The notes: generated by a model from the letters alone, not told the origin. A stretch of 50,677 bases of DNA from Bacteroidales bacterium M8 (GCA_001689495.1 LUJS01000041.1:1-50677), one strand, 5' to 3'; positions 15,551 through 25,329 are shown, counted from the first letter of the stretch. A program made the numbers and translations.

Positions 15551-17887
15551 TCAGAACGGATAGCCTACCGAGAAATGGAGCGCCGTGTCACGTCCCCAGC
15601 GGGGATGTATCAGGGGCCATCTCTCCTGCCCCGAGGCGGGATTGTATGCCTTGATGCCGAGGTCGAGGCGCAGCAGGAAGTAGTTGAAGTCCATTCGCAG
15701 GCCGAGTCCGTAGGCCCAAGCGATCTCCTTCCAGAATGTCGAGAACCTGAAGAAGCCTCCGGGCTGGTTTTCGTAATTGTGTATTGTCCAGATGTTGCCG
15801 GCGTCGATGAAGGCTCCGGCCTCGAGAACCCAGAACAGCTTGGCCCTATACTCGACGCTGAGGTCGAGGCGGATGTCGCCGCACTGGTTGATGAAGTTGC
15901 TGATTGAGTTGTGAGAGTTGAAGCTGCCCGGTCCAAGCGTGCGCACGCTCCATCCGCGCACGCCGTTGGCGCCTCCGGCATAGAACCGCTTCTCGAACGG
16001 GAGCACCGACGAGTTGCCGTAGGGATAACCGATGCCACCCCCGACATGAAACGCCAGCGACTGCCTGTTGCTGAAGTTGCGGGTTATGGCATAGTCTACC
16101 TCGCCCTTGACATATTGCGAGAACTGCGTTCCGAAAACCTTATAGACGCCCCCGCGCTCGTGTCCGCCGAAGATCTTCTCGCCCAGATACAGCACGTTGC
16201 CGGCGGTCTCGGCCGAGGCTCGTATGGTATATACCACCGGTTGCAGGGCATAGCGCTTGTTGGTGGCCGAGGCGATGCGCTTGTTCGAGTGATAATAATG
16301 ATACGACATGCTCATTATCAGGTGATCCTCATAGCTGTATCGCAGCAGCGGGTTGTCGGGCGCAATCTGGTCGAGGAAGTTGTTGGTGCGCTCGGGCAGG
16401 TAGACATAGTTGAGGTCAAGCAGGTCAAACTCGTGGCGGCGCGTGTTGGTGCGGTTGTGCCACTTGTATTTCCACGCCAGACCGGAGATGATTCGGGTGT
16501 ACTCGGGGCGTTCCTGATAGTTGAACGACAGGGCGAACTCGGTTGCCACGTTCAGTCGTTTCTGCAGCGAGCTCTTGGCGAACGGGAACTCAAATCTCGG
16601 GAAAGTGATGCCGACCTCGCCCGCCCACTCGGTATAGCGGTCGTTGATAAGGCCGTTGAAGCTGCCCAAGAGGCTCTCGTAGTTCATGCGCAGGCGTGCC
16701 GTGAGCAACTGCGAGCCGCGCGCGAGGTTGCGGTGCTGATAGGTGGCACCGATGCCGAATCCCAGATCGCCCTCCGAGTTCGTGCCCTCGACATCGAATG
16801 TTATCGACTGCTTTTTGTTTCGGGCAAGTATTACATAGGCGTCAAGCATTCCCGGACCTGAGGGCACGAGGTCTATGTTGACCGACCTGAGTATTCCCAG
16901 CCTTGACAGGGCCTCATACGTACGGTCTACGTCGCGGGTGGTATAGAGCTGCCCCGGGGTCAGGAAACACTTCTCGTCGAGCACCGAGGGCTTGAGATAG
17001 TGGTCCTTGCCATAGAGTATGGTTATGTCGCCGTAGTTTACGGTATCGAGATCGACCTTGCGTATGTCTGCCGGAGTCAGCACCACGCCGCCAGCGGTGA
17101 CAAACGTCACATTGCGGATGACGTACTTCTTGTGCGCCTGAATGGCATGGCCGACACTGTCGGCCTTGAGTCTTGGCGGACGGACAATGAGCGTCAGCCC
17201 CACCTCCTTTGAGTTCTCGGCGGTATCGGCGACGAAGGTTATGTACTCCTTGTTGAAATCATAGTAGCCGTGATTCTTCAGGAGCCTCGTCATCATCTGG
17301 CGCTCGGCATCGAGATTGTCCCTGTCGAACTTGTCGCCGGGACGCACGCTCAGCACCAGCGAATCGGACAGCAGTATCCTTGCCACCGCCGTGTCGGGTA
17401 TGTCGTAGGCCACAGACGATATGCGGTGAGGCACGCCGGCACTGACCTTATAGTCGACCTCTATCTTCCTTTTGTCCGGCCGGAGTATGGTGTCGACCTT
17501 GACATCGGCGCCGAGATACCCCTTGTTTATCATTGCCAGCCTGAGCTGACGCACCGAGGCGTCTGTGAGGTCCTGACGGTAGATTACAGGTGCCTGCCCC
17601 ATCCTGCGCACCCAGCGGTTATACCATTTGGTGGTGTCAGATCCCGACAGATTGTAAGTACCGAGCTGCAGTTTCCAGAAACCCAGCACCTTGTGGTTGG
17701 GCTGCTGCCTGAGATAGTTTATCAAGTCGGCCGACGAGACATCGCCGCCGGGGTCATCGACATCGACACGCACCTTGTCGAGAAGATACTCTCCCTGAGG
17801 CACATGGCGCGTCGCACTGCACCCTATCAGCAGAAGGGATGCAATGGCCGAAATCAAGAATTTACAAATGTAATGCCTTGTATTCAT
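15551..17887 (-). CDS. TamA/BamA-family outer membrane lipoprotein
   Basis: Outer membrane protein assembly or translocation factor. The signal peptide ends in a lipobox LLIGC. POTRA-like segments occupy about residues 25-330, and the C-terminal half is a 16-strand-type BamA/TamA barrel ending in F (FSVGYPF). Bacteroidota commonly carry such lipidated TamA homologues. I chose the internal ATG at 17887 rather than the one 45 nt upstream, because the promoter's -7 box lies at 17902-17909 and the upstream start would not be on the transcript. Probable first gene of a transcript with the phosphatase and sensor kinase genes. Confidence 0.87.
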   Translation of the reverse strand: MNTRHYICKFLISAIASLLLIGCSATRHVPQGEYLLDKVRVDVDDPGGDVSSADLINYLRQQPNHKVLGFWKLQLGTYNLSGSDTTKWYNRWVRRMGQAPVIYRQDLTDASVRQLRLAMINKGYLGADVKVDTILRPDKRKIEVDYKVSAGVPHRISSVAYDIPDTAVARILLSDSLVLSVRPGDKFDRDNLDAERQMMTRLLKNHGYYDFNKEYITFVADTAENSKEVGLTLIVRPPRLKADSVGHAIQAHKKYVIRNVTFVTAGGVVLTPADIRKVDLDTVNYGDITILYGKDHYLKPSVLDEKCFLTPGQLYTTRDVDRTYEALSRLGILRSVNIDLVPSGPGMLDAYVILARNKKQSITFDVEGTNSEGDLGFGIGATYQHRNLARGSQLLTARLRMNYESLLGSFNGLINDRYTEWAGEVGITFPRFEFPFAKSSLQKRLNVATEFALSFNYQERPEYTRIISGLAWKYKWHNRTNTRRHEFDLLDLNYVYLPERTNNFLDQIAPDNPLLRYSYEDHLIMSMSYHYYHSNKRIASATNKRYALQPVVYTIRASAETAGNVLYLGEKIFGGHERGGVYKVFGTQFSQYVKGEVDYAITRNFSNRQSLAFHVGGGIGYPYGNSSVLPFEKRFYAGGANGVRGWSVRTLGPGSFNSHNSISNFINQCGDIRLDLSVEYRAKLFWVLEAGAFIDAGNIWTIHNYENQPGGFFRFSTFWKEIAWAYGLGLRMDFNYFLLRLDLGIKAYNPASGQERWPLIHPRWGRDTALHFSVGYPF

Positions 17888-17901
17888 CGGTTTCCGAGAT
17901 G

Positions 17902-17932
17902 CAAAGTTACGCCGACAAAGCGAATTTAGCAA
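17902..17932 (-). promoter_or_regulatory. Promoter of the TamA-like operon
   Basis: On the minus strand TTG (17930-17932) and TAACTTTG (17902-17909) are 20 bp apart. The start point near 17896 leaves a very short untranslated leader before the ATG at 17887. Confidence 0.75.
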
Positions 17933-17972
17933 GAAACAAACAAAAAAATGACCTTAAAAAAGGGCTTTAGAG

Positions 17973-18003
17973 TTGTTAAAGACACGCACGTTTAGTAATT
18001 TTG
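17973..18003 (+). promoter_or_regulatory. Promoter of the coiled-coil/MgtC/antiporter genes
   Basis: TTG (17973-17975), 20 bp, then TAATTTTG (17996-18003). It is divergent from the TamA-like promoter and would start about 35 nt before the ATG at 18044. Confidence 0.78.
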
Positions 18004-18043
18004 CAGACTGAAACCTCATTATGCAAAAGAATCCTTCATTCTT

Positions 18044-18952
18044 ATGAAAAATAAATCTACACTTCTGACTGTGGCCATCGTGATGGCTGTACTTCTGTTT
18101 GCCGTTGCCGGATTCGGCATCTGGCAGGTGGCATCACTCAAATCACAGGTAGCCGAGGCTGAACTGCGCAACGAAGAACTGCAGCTCGACAACGAGCAGC
18201 TGCAACTGAGCAACGAATTCGACATGCTCAACTCCGAATTCCAGCAATACGAGGATCAGGCCCAGCGCCTCGCCAACGATACGATACTTGCCAAGTACAC
18301 CGCAGCCAAGGCCAAAGTGGAGCAGCTGATGAACGAGCTCAAAAACGAGAAGGTCAAGTCGGCTGCCCGAATCAAGGAACTGCAGAACGAGATCTCGACC
18401 CTCAAGGGTCTGCTGCGCCACTATATCGCCCAGATTGACTCGCTGGGCAAGGAGAACGCCGGCCTGCGCGCCGAGAACTCAGAGATCAAGGCCCAGAACG
18501 AGCGACTCAGCTCGAGAGTTCAGGAAGAGACCCGCAAGAACGAGAACCTGAGCGAGCGCATGACTCTCGCCGAGAAGCTCAATGTGACCGGAGTTACCCT
18601 GACGCCGCTCAAGAAGAACGGCAAGAACGAGAAGAACGTCACCAAGGCCAAGCAGTTGCGCGTCACCTTCACCATACCCCAGAACAACTCTACCCCCGTG
18701 GGCGAGAAGATGATATACATGCGCCTCGTAAGCCCCGAGGGCCAGTTGCTGGGTGGCGCCGGCTCGTTTGAGTTCGAAGGCAAGAGCATTCCCGCATCAG
18801 CTAGAAAGAGCATCGAGTATGCCGGCGACGAAATCGCGGGCATAACCATCTACTGGGACGTCAACACCACGCTGACCCCCGGCGACTATACCGTCGAGCT
18901 CTTCACCGACGGCTATCGCCTCTGCTCGCGTCGATTCACCCTCAAGAAATAA
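18044..18952 (+). CDS. Membrane-anchored coiled-coil protein
   Basis: A 302-residue protein. An N-terminal membrane helix (about residues 7-28) is followed by a long coiled coil rich in Glu, Leu, Gln and Asn (about 30-185), then a C-terminal beta-rich domain of about 110 residues. It is probably anchored in the inner membrane facing the periplasm. I know of no defined function; similar proteins are common in Bacteroidales. Heads a rightward gene set, 12 nt before the MgtC-like gene. Confidence 0.75.
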   Translation: MKNKSTLLTVAIVMAVLLFAVAGFGIWQVASLKSQVAEAELRNEELQLDNEQLQLSNEFDMLNSEFQQYEDQAQRLANDTILAKYTAAKAKVEQLMNELKNEKVKSAARIKELQNEISTLKGLLRHYIAQIDSLGKENAGLRAENSEIKAQNERLSSRVQEETRKNENLSERMTLAEKLNVTGVTLTPLKKNGKNEKNVTKAKQLRVTFTIPQNNSTPVGEKMIYMRLVSPEGQLLGGAGSFEFEGKSIPASARKSIEYAGDEIAGITIYWDVNTTLTPGDYTVELFTDGYRLCSRRFTLKK

Positions 18953-18964
18953 CCGGCAGACAAA

Positions 18965-19681
18965 ATGGAAGAATTCTGGACATCTGTCACGGCGCTCGAA
19001 CTCACGCCCACGTCTGCCATCCTGCGCATCTTCCTCTCGCTCGTGCTTGGCGCATGTGTGGGCATCGAGCGCAAGACCAAGGGGCAGATGGCCGGACTGC
19101 GTACGTTCTCGCTCATCTCCATGGGCGCATGCATCGCCATGATGCTGTCCATATATGTGTGTCAGGAGACTTCCGGACTGCAACGCGCCGACCCGAGCCG
19201 AATAGCCGCACAGGTCATCTCGGGCATCGGTTTTCTGGGCGCGGGCACCATCATACAGATGAAAGGCTCTGTCCGCGGCCTCACCACTGCGGCGGGCATC
19301 TGGATCATAGCCACGGTGGGCATGGCCGTAGGCTGCGGCCTCTATCTGGTCGCAACAGTCGCCACGGTGATGGTGCTACTCGTCCTCACGCTGCTCGAGC
19401 ACCTCGAGCGCAGGGTCAACGTGGGCAACGAGGCCCGTACCATCAGGCTCAAGGTCAAAGGCATCGTCAGCTCCATCCAGCCATACCGGCAGGTGCTCGA
19501 GGACTATGGCATACACCTCTCAAAAGTCTATGTCGAGTATGATTACGAGCAAGACACCACCCGCATGAATCTGGTGATACTCATCAAGGAGCACTCCGAC
19601 TTCATCGACGTCTTCGACTCACTGCACAACATACTGCCAACCATAACCATCTCCCTTTCCAACCAAGCGGATCTATCCTGA
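18965..19681 (+). CDS. MgtC/SapB-family membrane protein
   Basis: A 238-residue inner membrane protein. The N-terminal MgtC domain (about residues 15-150) has the family signatures GIERKTKGQMAGLRT and GIGFLGAGTI and about four to five membrane helices. A soluble ACT-like C-terminal domain follows. MgtC proteins are linked to magnesium limitation and to modulation of ATP synthase in enterobacteria; whether this one does so is unknown. It precedes a Kef-type antiporter by 8 nt, pointing to a shared ion-homeostasis role. Confidence 0.85.
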   Translation: MEEFWTSVTALELTPTSAILRIFLSLVLGACVGIERKTKGQMAGLRTFSLISMGACIAMMLSIYVCQETSGLQRADPSRIAAQVISGIGFLGAGTIIQMKGSVRGLTTAAGIWIIATVGMAVGCGLYLVATVATVMVLLVLTLLEHLERRVNVGNEARTIRLKVKGIVSSIQPYRQVLEDYGIHLSKVYVEYDYEQDTTRMNLVILIKEHSDFIDVFDSLHNILPTITISLSNQADLS

Positions 19682-19689
19682 TCTTGATT

Positions 19690-21939
19690 ATGTCTGCCAT
19701 GATTCAAGCAAACGCAGCCGCCGGAGCCTTCAACATCGAGGGCCTTATCGGAGACCTTGCGTTCATCCTCATACTCGGAGCCATCACGACCATCGTCTTC
19801 AAATGGCTCAAGCAGCCCGTGGTGCTGGGCTATATCGTCGCAGGCTTTCTTGCCAGCCCGCACTTCACATATCTCCCCTCGGTTACGACCGAAGCCAACA
19901 TCGACTTCTGGGCGCAGATAGGCATCATCGTGCTGCTGTTCTCTCTGGGACTCGAATTCAGTTTCAAGAAACTCGTCAATGCGGGTGCTCCGGCCGTGGT
20001 GACGGCATTGTTCATAGTCTGCGGCATGATGGCGGCGGGCTTCGCCGCGGGTCATATACTCGGATTCTCACGCATCAACTCGCTGTTTCTCGGCGGCATG
20101 CTCTCCATGTCGTCGACCACGATCATCATCAAGGCATTCACCGATCTGGGATTGCGGCAGCGTAAGTTCGCATCGCTGGTCTTTGCAGTCCTCATAGTCG
20201 AGGACCTGTTTGCCGTCCTAATGATGGTGATTCTCTCGTCGATAGCGCTCAACAACAGCGTCGAGGGGGGCGAGATGCTCTATAGCGTCAGCAAGCTCGC
20301 CTTCTTCCTCATCATCTGGTTTGTCACCGGCGTGTTCGTGCTCCCTTCGCTCCTCAACTCGCAACGTCGTTTCCTCAATCAGGAGACCCTGCTCGTAGTC
20401 TCGATGGGCCTTTGTCTGGGCATGGCGGTATTCTCTGTGGCTTGTGGATTCTCGCTGGCTCTCGGAGCATTCGTGATGGGCTCGATACTTGCAGGCACAA
20501 GTTTTGCCGAGAGGATCGAGAAGATAACCACACCTGTCAAGGACCTCTTCGGGTCGGTGTTCTTCATCTCGGTCGGCATGATGGTCAATCCCTCCGTCAT
20601 CTCTCAATACTGGCTGCCGATACTCATTCTCTCGGCCGTCGTCATCGTCGGCATGATATTTTTCGGCACGTTCGGAATGTTGCTCACCGGCCAGACCTTG
20701 CGTGTGGCCATGGAGAGCGGATTCTCGCTGACCCAGATAGGCGAGTTCGCGTTCATCATCGCCTCGCTCGGCATGAGTCTCGGCGTACTCGATTCGCAGA
20801 TCTACCCCATCGTGGTCGCCGTCTCGGTGCTGACCACATTCACCACACCTTATTTCATACGCATGGCCGACCCGGCATACGGCTATGTTGAATCACACCT
20901 GCCCAAGAGACTGCACTTCCTCATCGACCGCTATACGGCCACTGCGACAGCCGAGCAGAGTGCCACGGCAGAACTGTGGAAAACCCTGATAAAGCGTTAT
21001 CTGTGGCGCGTCATCCTGTACTCCATCGTGCTCATCGCGCTCACCATAATCTCGCTTCACTATCTGATGCCCTTCTTCATCGGCATATTCCCCGTGTGGG
21101 GCAGATTCTTCACCATGCTTGTCTCTCTGTCGGCCATGGCTCCGTTCCTGCTGGCCATGACCTATCCGGCATCCAAGCAGACCGAGCGCAATCGACTCCG
21201 AGCATGCAATGCGCGTTTTGACGTACCGTTGATTGCCATGACCGTGGTGAGGCTGCTCATAGCCATGGCTATAATAGTCTATCTGCTCAGTTCGATATAC
21301 TCGATGGCCGTGGGCTGGACTCTCGGCGTGGCCCTGTTCATAGTGATGATGCTCAGTTTCTCGAAGCGCATCAAGGAAAGGCTTGAAAAAATCGAGACCC
21401 GTTTCATGGATAACCTCAACGAGCGCGAACTGCGCAAGACCGGCGCAAAGAACAACCTTGTCGCCAACATGCACCTCGCATACATGACGGTCGGATATGA
21501 CTGTCCGTTCGTGGGAGAGCGACTCAAGAACTCGGGCCTACGTAAGAAATTCGGCGTGTCCGTCTCCTCGATACAGCGTGGCAGCAACTTCATCATGGTG
21601 CCCGACGCGGATGCCCGACTGTTTCCCGGCGACATACTCGGCGTCATCGGAACGGACGAGGAGATACAGCGACTCATACCGGTTGTCGAGGCTTCGGAGG
21701 AGACCGTCTCGGCCACGTCATCCGAAGATGTGCGACTGACAAGCGTAAGACTCACCGACAACTCGCCTCTCGACGGACTGACTGTAGCATCCAGCAGACT
21801 CAGAGAGGATTACGAGGCCCTCCTCGTTGCCGTGCAGCGGGGCGACTGCTATACCCAGCCATATCCAGACCTGAGATTCGAACAGGGAGATGTGCTGTGG
21901 CTCGTAGGCGACATAAACAAGCTGGCGGCTCTCTCCTGA
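19690..21939 (+). CDS. Kef/CPA2-type cation:proton antiporter with RCK_C domains
   Basis: About 749 residues. The N-terminal Na+/H+ exchanger domain (to about residue 390) has many membrane helices and the LFSLGLEFSFKKL and ILAGTSFAERIE segments typical of KefB/CPA2 carriers. A second membrane region follows at about 425-560. The cytoplasmic C-terminus carries two TrkA_C/RCK_C-like repeats (about 575-645 and 675-745), which usually bind regulatory ligands. It likely exports K+ or Na+ in exchange for protons. I prefer the ATG at 19690 to an in-frame TTG six bases upstream. Confidence 0.87.
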   Translation: MSAMIQANAAAGAFNIEGLIGDLAFILILGAITTIVFKWLKQPVVLGYIVAGFLASPHFTYLPSVTTEANIDFWAQIGIIVLLFSLGLEFSFKKLVNAGAPAVVTALFIVCGMMAAGFAAGHILGFSRINSLFLGGMLSMSSTTIIIKAFTDLGLRQRKFASLVFAVLIVEDLFAVLMMVILSSIALNNSVEGGEMLYSVSKLAFFLIIWFVTGVFVLPSLLNSQRRFLNQETLLVVSMGLCLGMAVFSVACGFSLALGAFVMGSILAGTSFAERIEKITTPVKDLFGSVFFISVGMMVNPSVISQYWLPILILSAVVIVGMIFFGTFGMLLTGQTLRVAMESGFSLTQIGEFAFIIASLGMSLGVLDSQIYPIVVAVSVLTTFTTPYFIRMADPAYGYVESHLPKRLHFLIDRYTATATAEQSATAELWKTLIKRYLWRVILYSIVLIALTIISLHYLMPFFIGIFPVWGRFFTMLVSLSAMAPFLLAMTYPASKQTERNRLRACNARFDVPLIAMTVVRLLIAMAIIVYLLSSIYSMAVGWTLGVALFIVMMLSFSKRIKERLEKIETRFMDNLNERELRKTGAKNNLVANMHLAYMTVGYDCPFVGERLKNSGLRKKFGVSVSSIQRGSNFIMVPDADARLFPGDILGVIGTDEEIQRLIPVVEASEETVSATSSEDVRLTSVRLTDNSPLDGLTVASSRLREDYEALLVAVQRGDCYTQPYPDLRFEQGDVLWLVGDINKLAALS

Positions 21940-21964
21940 TCTCAACCCTCAAACCAAGACCCAG

Positions 21965-23029
21965 ATGCATAGCGAAAAAGCACTCCGGACCGGCACGATA
22001 CTCGACTCCGGCAAATACATAATAAGAATCAATGAGCTGCTCACCAACGACTCGCAGGGATTCCTGTATCGTGGGTCGGCCACTGCGCGCCCCAACGGCA
22101 AGACCCAACCGAAGACATTCGAGGTCGTGGTGAGAGAGCATTTCATGTCTTATTGCTCGGAGCGTTGCGCTGACGGCAAGACTGTCGAGACTCCCGAAGA
22201 CATCGCCCCTACGGTGAAAGGGTGCCTCGAACACTTCAAGATGGCATCGTGCCTGCGCAGAAAGATAGCAGACGGGCACCCCTCTATCATAAACGTGCTC
22301 GATTCCTTCGATGCCAACAACACTTGCTACTATGTCGTGGAGCATCTCGAGGGTGAGACATTCGAGGAGTACATCAACCGTCGCGGTCCGCTCACGCTCG
22401 ACGAGACCCGCGAGATGCTCGGTCCCATCTTCAAGGCCGCGGCCCACTTCCACAAAGATCATACCCTGCATACCGACATACATCCCCGCCACATCAGGTT
22501 CACCAAACACGCCGGCAAGGACAGACCTGTGTTGTTCAGCCTCTACTCGTCCATACATTTCGATGAGTCCGGCCACAAACTGTGGAGCGTCCAGAACACC
22601 AACTGCCGCACCGGCTACGCTCCGCCCGAACAGTATGTCGACATAGACCATTTCTTGCCACAGATAGACATCTATGCCCTCGCCGCCACGATGGTCTTTG
22701 CCCTGACCGGCAAGCATCTACCCGACTCGCGCACCATCGACGAGGAGACCGTGCGCCAGATATTGCCCCCTACTCTTCCCGAGGTCTATGCCAGTGCCAT
22801 CATCCATGCCCTCAGCCCCGATTTCGGCGACCGCACGGTGTCCATATCAGGCTTTTTCGAAGAGCTGCAACTGTCGTACGACGTCGAGCAGAGGGCGCAA
22901 AGGACTACCGATGGGCCCGAGCATCAGGATAACGACGAGGGACGTACCGGAAACAGAATGAAAGTGATGACTCTGGTGGCGATATTGGCCGTTATCGTGA
23001 CAATCGTGGCAATAATCAGCATTTTTTGA
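21965..23029 (+). CDS. Membrane-tethered protein kinase-like protein, probably a pseudokinase
   Basis: A 354-residue protein with a eukaryotic-type kinase fold and one C-terminal membrane helix (about 330-352). The HRD-like loop is LHTDIHPRHI with Asp171 present, and the APE-like motif is GYAPPEQY. The VAIK Lys appears replaced by Arg (VVVREH), and the DFG Asp is missing (LFSLYSSIHF). It therefore probably binds a partner or ligand rather than phosphorylating efficiently. It follows the antiporter by 25 nt and is likely co-transcribed. A weakly active, divergent kinase is still possible. Confidence 0.75.
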   Translation: MHSEKALRTGTILDSGKYIIRINELLTNDSQGFLYRGSATARPNGKTQPKTFEVVVREHFMSYCSERCADGKTVETPEDIAPTVKGCLEHFKMASCLRRKIADGHPSIINVLDSFDANNTCYYVVEHLEGETFEEYINRRGPLTLDETREMLGPIFKAAAHFHKDHTLHTDIHPRHIRFTKHAGKDRPVLFSLYSSIHFDESGHKLWSVQNTNCRTGYAPPEQYVDIDHFLPQIDIYALAATMVFALTGKHLPDSRTIDEETVRQILPPTLPEVYASAIIHALSPDFGDRTVSISGFFEELQLSYDVEQRAQRTTDGPEHQDNDEGRTGNRMKVMTLVAILAVIVTIVAIISIF

Positions 23030-23047
23030 TTTTTTTTGAGCCAAAAC

Positions 23048-23078
23048 TTGCACCTGCGGATAAAAAGTGTTAAATTTA
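23048..23078 (+). promoter_or_regulatory. Promoter of the ytxH-like genes
   Basis: TTG (23048-23050), 20 bp, TAAATTTA (23071-23078), a near match to TAnnTTTG. Start near 23085; leader of about 95 nt before the ATG at 23180. Confidence 0.6.
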
Positions 23079-23179
23079 GACCCGTAATCCGAACCATCAG
23101 GAACTTCCGATTGTTCTAAAAGAAACTTTTTCATCAACCCGCGTGCCATTGGCAACGCAATAGAAACACTTTATACATT

Positions 23180-23377
23180 ATGAAAGCATTGAACATTGTG
23201 CTCGCAATTGTCGGCGGTGCCATCGCCGGCGCAACCGTAGGTCTCCTCCTCGCTCCCGAAAAGGGCGAAGACACCCGCAAGAACATCGTCAAGTATCTTG
23301 AGTCGAAGGGCATCAAGCTCCACAAGTCAAAACTCGAGGAACTCGCTGACGAAATAGCTGACGAACTGGGCAAGTAA
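23180..23377 (+). CDS. YtxH-family small membrane protein, copy 1
   Basis: A 65-residue protein. A Gly/Ala-rich membrane segment (residues 3-24, IVGGAIAGATVGLLLAPEKG) ends in the YtxH hallmark APEKGEDTRK, followed by an amphipathic helix. The family is tied to general stress in other bacteria, with no defined activity. A paralogue follows at 23477, then a YqjE-like protein, a set often found together. Confidence 0.85.
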   Translation: MKALNIVLAIVGGAIAGATVGLLLAPEKGEDTRKNIVKYLESKGIKLHKSKLEELADEIADELGK

Positions 23378-23476
23378 TCAACCGTGACGGCACCCGACAT
23401 TGCCGTCTGAAATACCTGTTCTCCCCTCTGCCTCAACTCCCGTTTTTCAACTCGTCAACTAACTATCCCAAACGAT

Positions 23477-23674
23477 ATGTCAAACCTCACCCTGCTTTAT
23501 GCATTCTTAGGCGGCGCCCTCGTCGGTGCCGGTGCAGCCCTGCTCTTCGCACCCGAAAAGGGCGAAGATATTCGTTCGCGCATTTCCGAGATACTCCGCA
23601 AGAAAGGCATCCTCTGCTCGGACAACGAAATCGACGCTCTTGTTGAGCAGCTCACTACCCAGATCGACGACTGA
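23477..23674 (+). CDS. YtxH-family small membrane protein, copy 2
   Basis: Also 65 residues, with the same layout as the preceding copy (LFAPEKGEDIRSRI after a Gly/Ala-rich membrane segment). The two differ at many positions, so the duplication is not recent. It is separated from copy 1 by 99 nt without a clear terminator. Confidence 0.85.
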   Translation: MSNLTLLYAFLGGALVGAGAALLFAPEKGEDIRSRISEILRKKGILCSDNEIDALVEQLTTQIDD

Positions 23675-23786
23675 TTCCGTGCGTCTGTCACAAAAACAAT
23701 CATAACAAAAAATAGTCGGAGACGTCGGCAGGGCAGTCATTGAATATTGACATCCCGTCGGCGTCCCCGTCTCTATTCATCCGTAT

Positions 23787-24125
23787 ATGTCAGAGTTAAA
23801 AGATCAGATGGGCAGTATCTGGCAAGAAATCCGAGAGACTGTCAAGCTCAACATAGATTATGCCAGACTCACCGGAGCCGAGAAGCTCGCCACTCTCCTG
23901 TCGATGTGCGTCATAGGATTCGTTGCCATCATATTGGTCTCCATCGTGATATTCCTCATCTCGGCCGCATTGATTGTGCTGCTGTCACATTCGACCGGAG
24001 TTTTCGGTGCCTGCATGATCATGGCCGGAATCTATGCCGTACTTCTGGTGTTGTTGTTTGCCCTGCGCCGTCAGGCCATAGTTAACCCCATAGCACGTTT
24101 TGTCTCAACTCTTTTTATGAAATGA
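23787..24125 (+). CDS. YqjE/holin-superfamily III membrane protein
   Basis: A 112-residue protein with two membrane helices (about 40-65 and 73-97) and a cytoplasmic N-terminal helix. This matches the Phage_holin_3_6/YqjE family. Despite the family name these are usually chromosomal envelope or stress proteins, not lysis holins; the YtxH neighbours support that reading. Confidence 0.75.
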   Translation: MSELKDQMGSIWQEIRETVKLNIDYARLTGAEKLATLLSMCVIGFVAIILVSIVIFLISAALIVLLSHSTGVFGACMIMAGIYAVLLVLLFALRRQAIVNPIARFVSTLFMK

Positions 24126-24129
24126 AGCC

Positions 24130-24414
24130 ATGACAAAATCCAAACAACTGCCACATCAGACACCTGACTGGAACGGATACACCCTCGACGAACTGCGTTA
24201 CATGAGGGCTTATACGGCTGCCCGCATCGAGATTAACAACGACCGTCTCAAGACAAGGCTGCGCAAGGTCTCGAGCGACAGCAAGAAAGGTCTTGCCCCG
24301 TCCGGAATGCTCGGCAAGGTCATCGGCGCGTTCAGCTATATCGACATGGCCATAATCGCTTGGAAACTCGGCTCGAACGTGTTCCGGGTATTCCGCACCA
24401 TACGTCGCAAGTAG
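24130..24414 (+). CDS. Small basic protein linked to the YtxH/YqjE set
   Basis: A 94-residue, Arg/Lys-rich protein with a possible membrane-associated stretch around residues 63-80. It starts 4 nt after the YqjE-like gene, so it is co-translated with it. Comparable small YqjK-like proteins occupy this position in other genomes; no function is known. Confidence 0.7.
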   Translation: MTKSKQLPHQTPDWNGYTLDELRYMRAYTAARIEINNDRLKTRLRKVSSDSKKGLAPSGMLGKVIGAFSYIDMAIIAWKLGSNVFRVFRTIRRK

Positions 24415-24436
24415 TCCCAGACAACATCAATCTGCA

Positions 24437-25288
24437 ATGAATAATTATATCGAAGTAAGACTGAATCTCTCTCCCTGCAATGAAACAATGACCGATGTCC
24501 TCGCCGCCCTTCTGGCCGACGAGGGCTTCGAAAGTTTTGTACCCGACTCAGAGGGCCTGGCGGCTTTTGTCCGGGAAGAGGTTTTCAACCTTGCTGCTCT
24601 GGACTCTGTCATCTCCTCGTTCCCTTTTGAAACGGCAGTCACCGAATCACACACTCTGGTCGAGGGAAGAGACTGGAACGCCGAATGGGAGAAGAATTAT
24701 TTCAAGCCTATCGTTGTCGATGACCTCTGCGTGATTCACTCCTCGTTTCACAAAGATATTCCGGCCTGCAAATATGACATCGTCATTGACCCCAAGATGG
24801 CGTTCGGCACCGGGCATCATGCCACGACTACACTTATCCTCAGAAGACTGCTCAACATGGATCTGAGCGGACGTAAAGTCGTGGACATGGGCACGGGCAC
24901 AGGCATTCTCGCCATTCTGGCTGACATGCGCGGAGCGGCTTCGATTGACGCTGTCGAGATTGATGAATTCGCATACAACAATGCGGCAGAAAATCTCGAG
25001 CTTAACCACGCTGAGCATGTCAGACTTCATCTCGGCGACGCTACTACCCTCGCGGAGATAAGAGACATCGACCTGTTCATTGCCAATATCAACCGCAACA
25101 TCATCACGGCCGACATGGCTGCATATACGGACACCTTGTCGCCGGGTGCCGAGATGATTCTGAGCGGATTCTATGAAGAAGACATCCCGGTGATAATGAA
25201 AACCGCCGAGACTCTCGGCCTGAAATATTCAGACCATACGGTCATGGACCGCTGGGCATCGCTGCGCCTCACCCTTCCCACCATCTGA
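24437..25288 (+). CDS. prmA: Ribosomal protein L11 methyltransferase
   Basis: A 283-residue SAM-dependent enzyme that trimethylates ribosomal protein L11. The N-terminal substrate-recognition domain (to about 80) is followed by a linker with FGTGHHATT (the PrmA signature), the SAM-binding VVDMGTGTGILAI motif, and the NINRN loop that replaces the more common NILAN. Length and motif order fit PrmA. It sits 22 nt after the small basic protein gene. Confidence 0.9.
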   Translation: MNNYIEVRLNLSPCNETMTDVLAALLADEGFESFVPDSEGLAAFVREEVFNLAALDSVISSFPFETAVTESHTLVEGRDWNAEWEKNYFKPIVVDDLCVIHSSFHKDIPACKYDIVIDPKMAFGTGHHATTTLILRRLLNMDLSGRKVVDMGTGTGILAILADMRGAASIDAVEIDEFAYNNAAENLELNHAEHVRLHLGDATTLAEIRDIDLFIANINRNIITADMAAYTDTLSPGAEMILSGFYEEDIPVIMKTAETLGLKYSDHTVMDRWASLRLTLPTI

Positions 25289-25329
25289 ACCAGCCCGTAA
25301 CCATCATCAATTCCATCACACACAGTGCA

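Noticed and set aside
23787..24125. Phage lysis holin / prophage remnant
   Set aside because: The family is named after holins, but the gene sits with YtxH genes and no endolysin or structural phage genes occur nearby.
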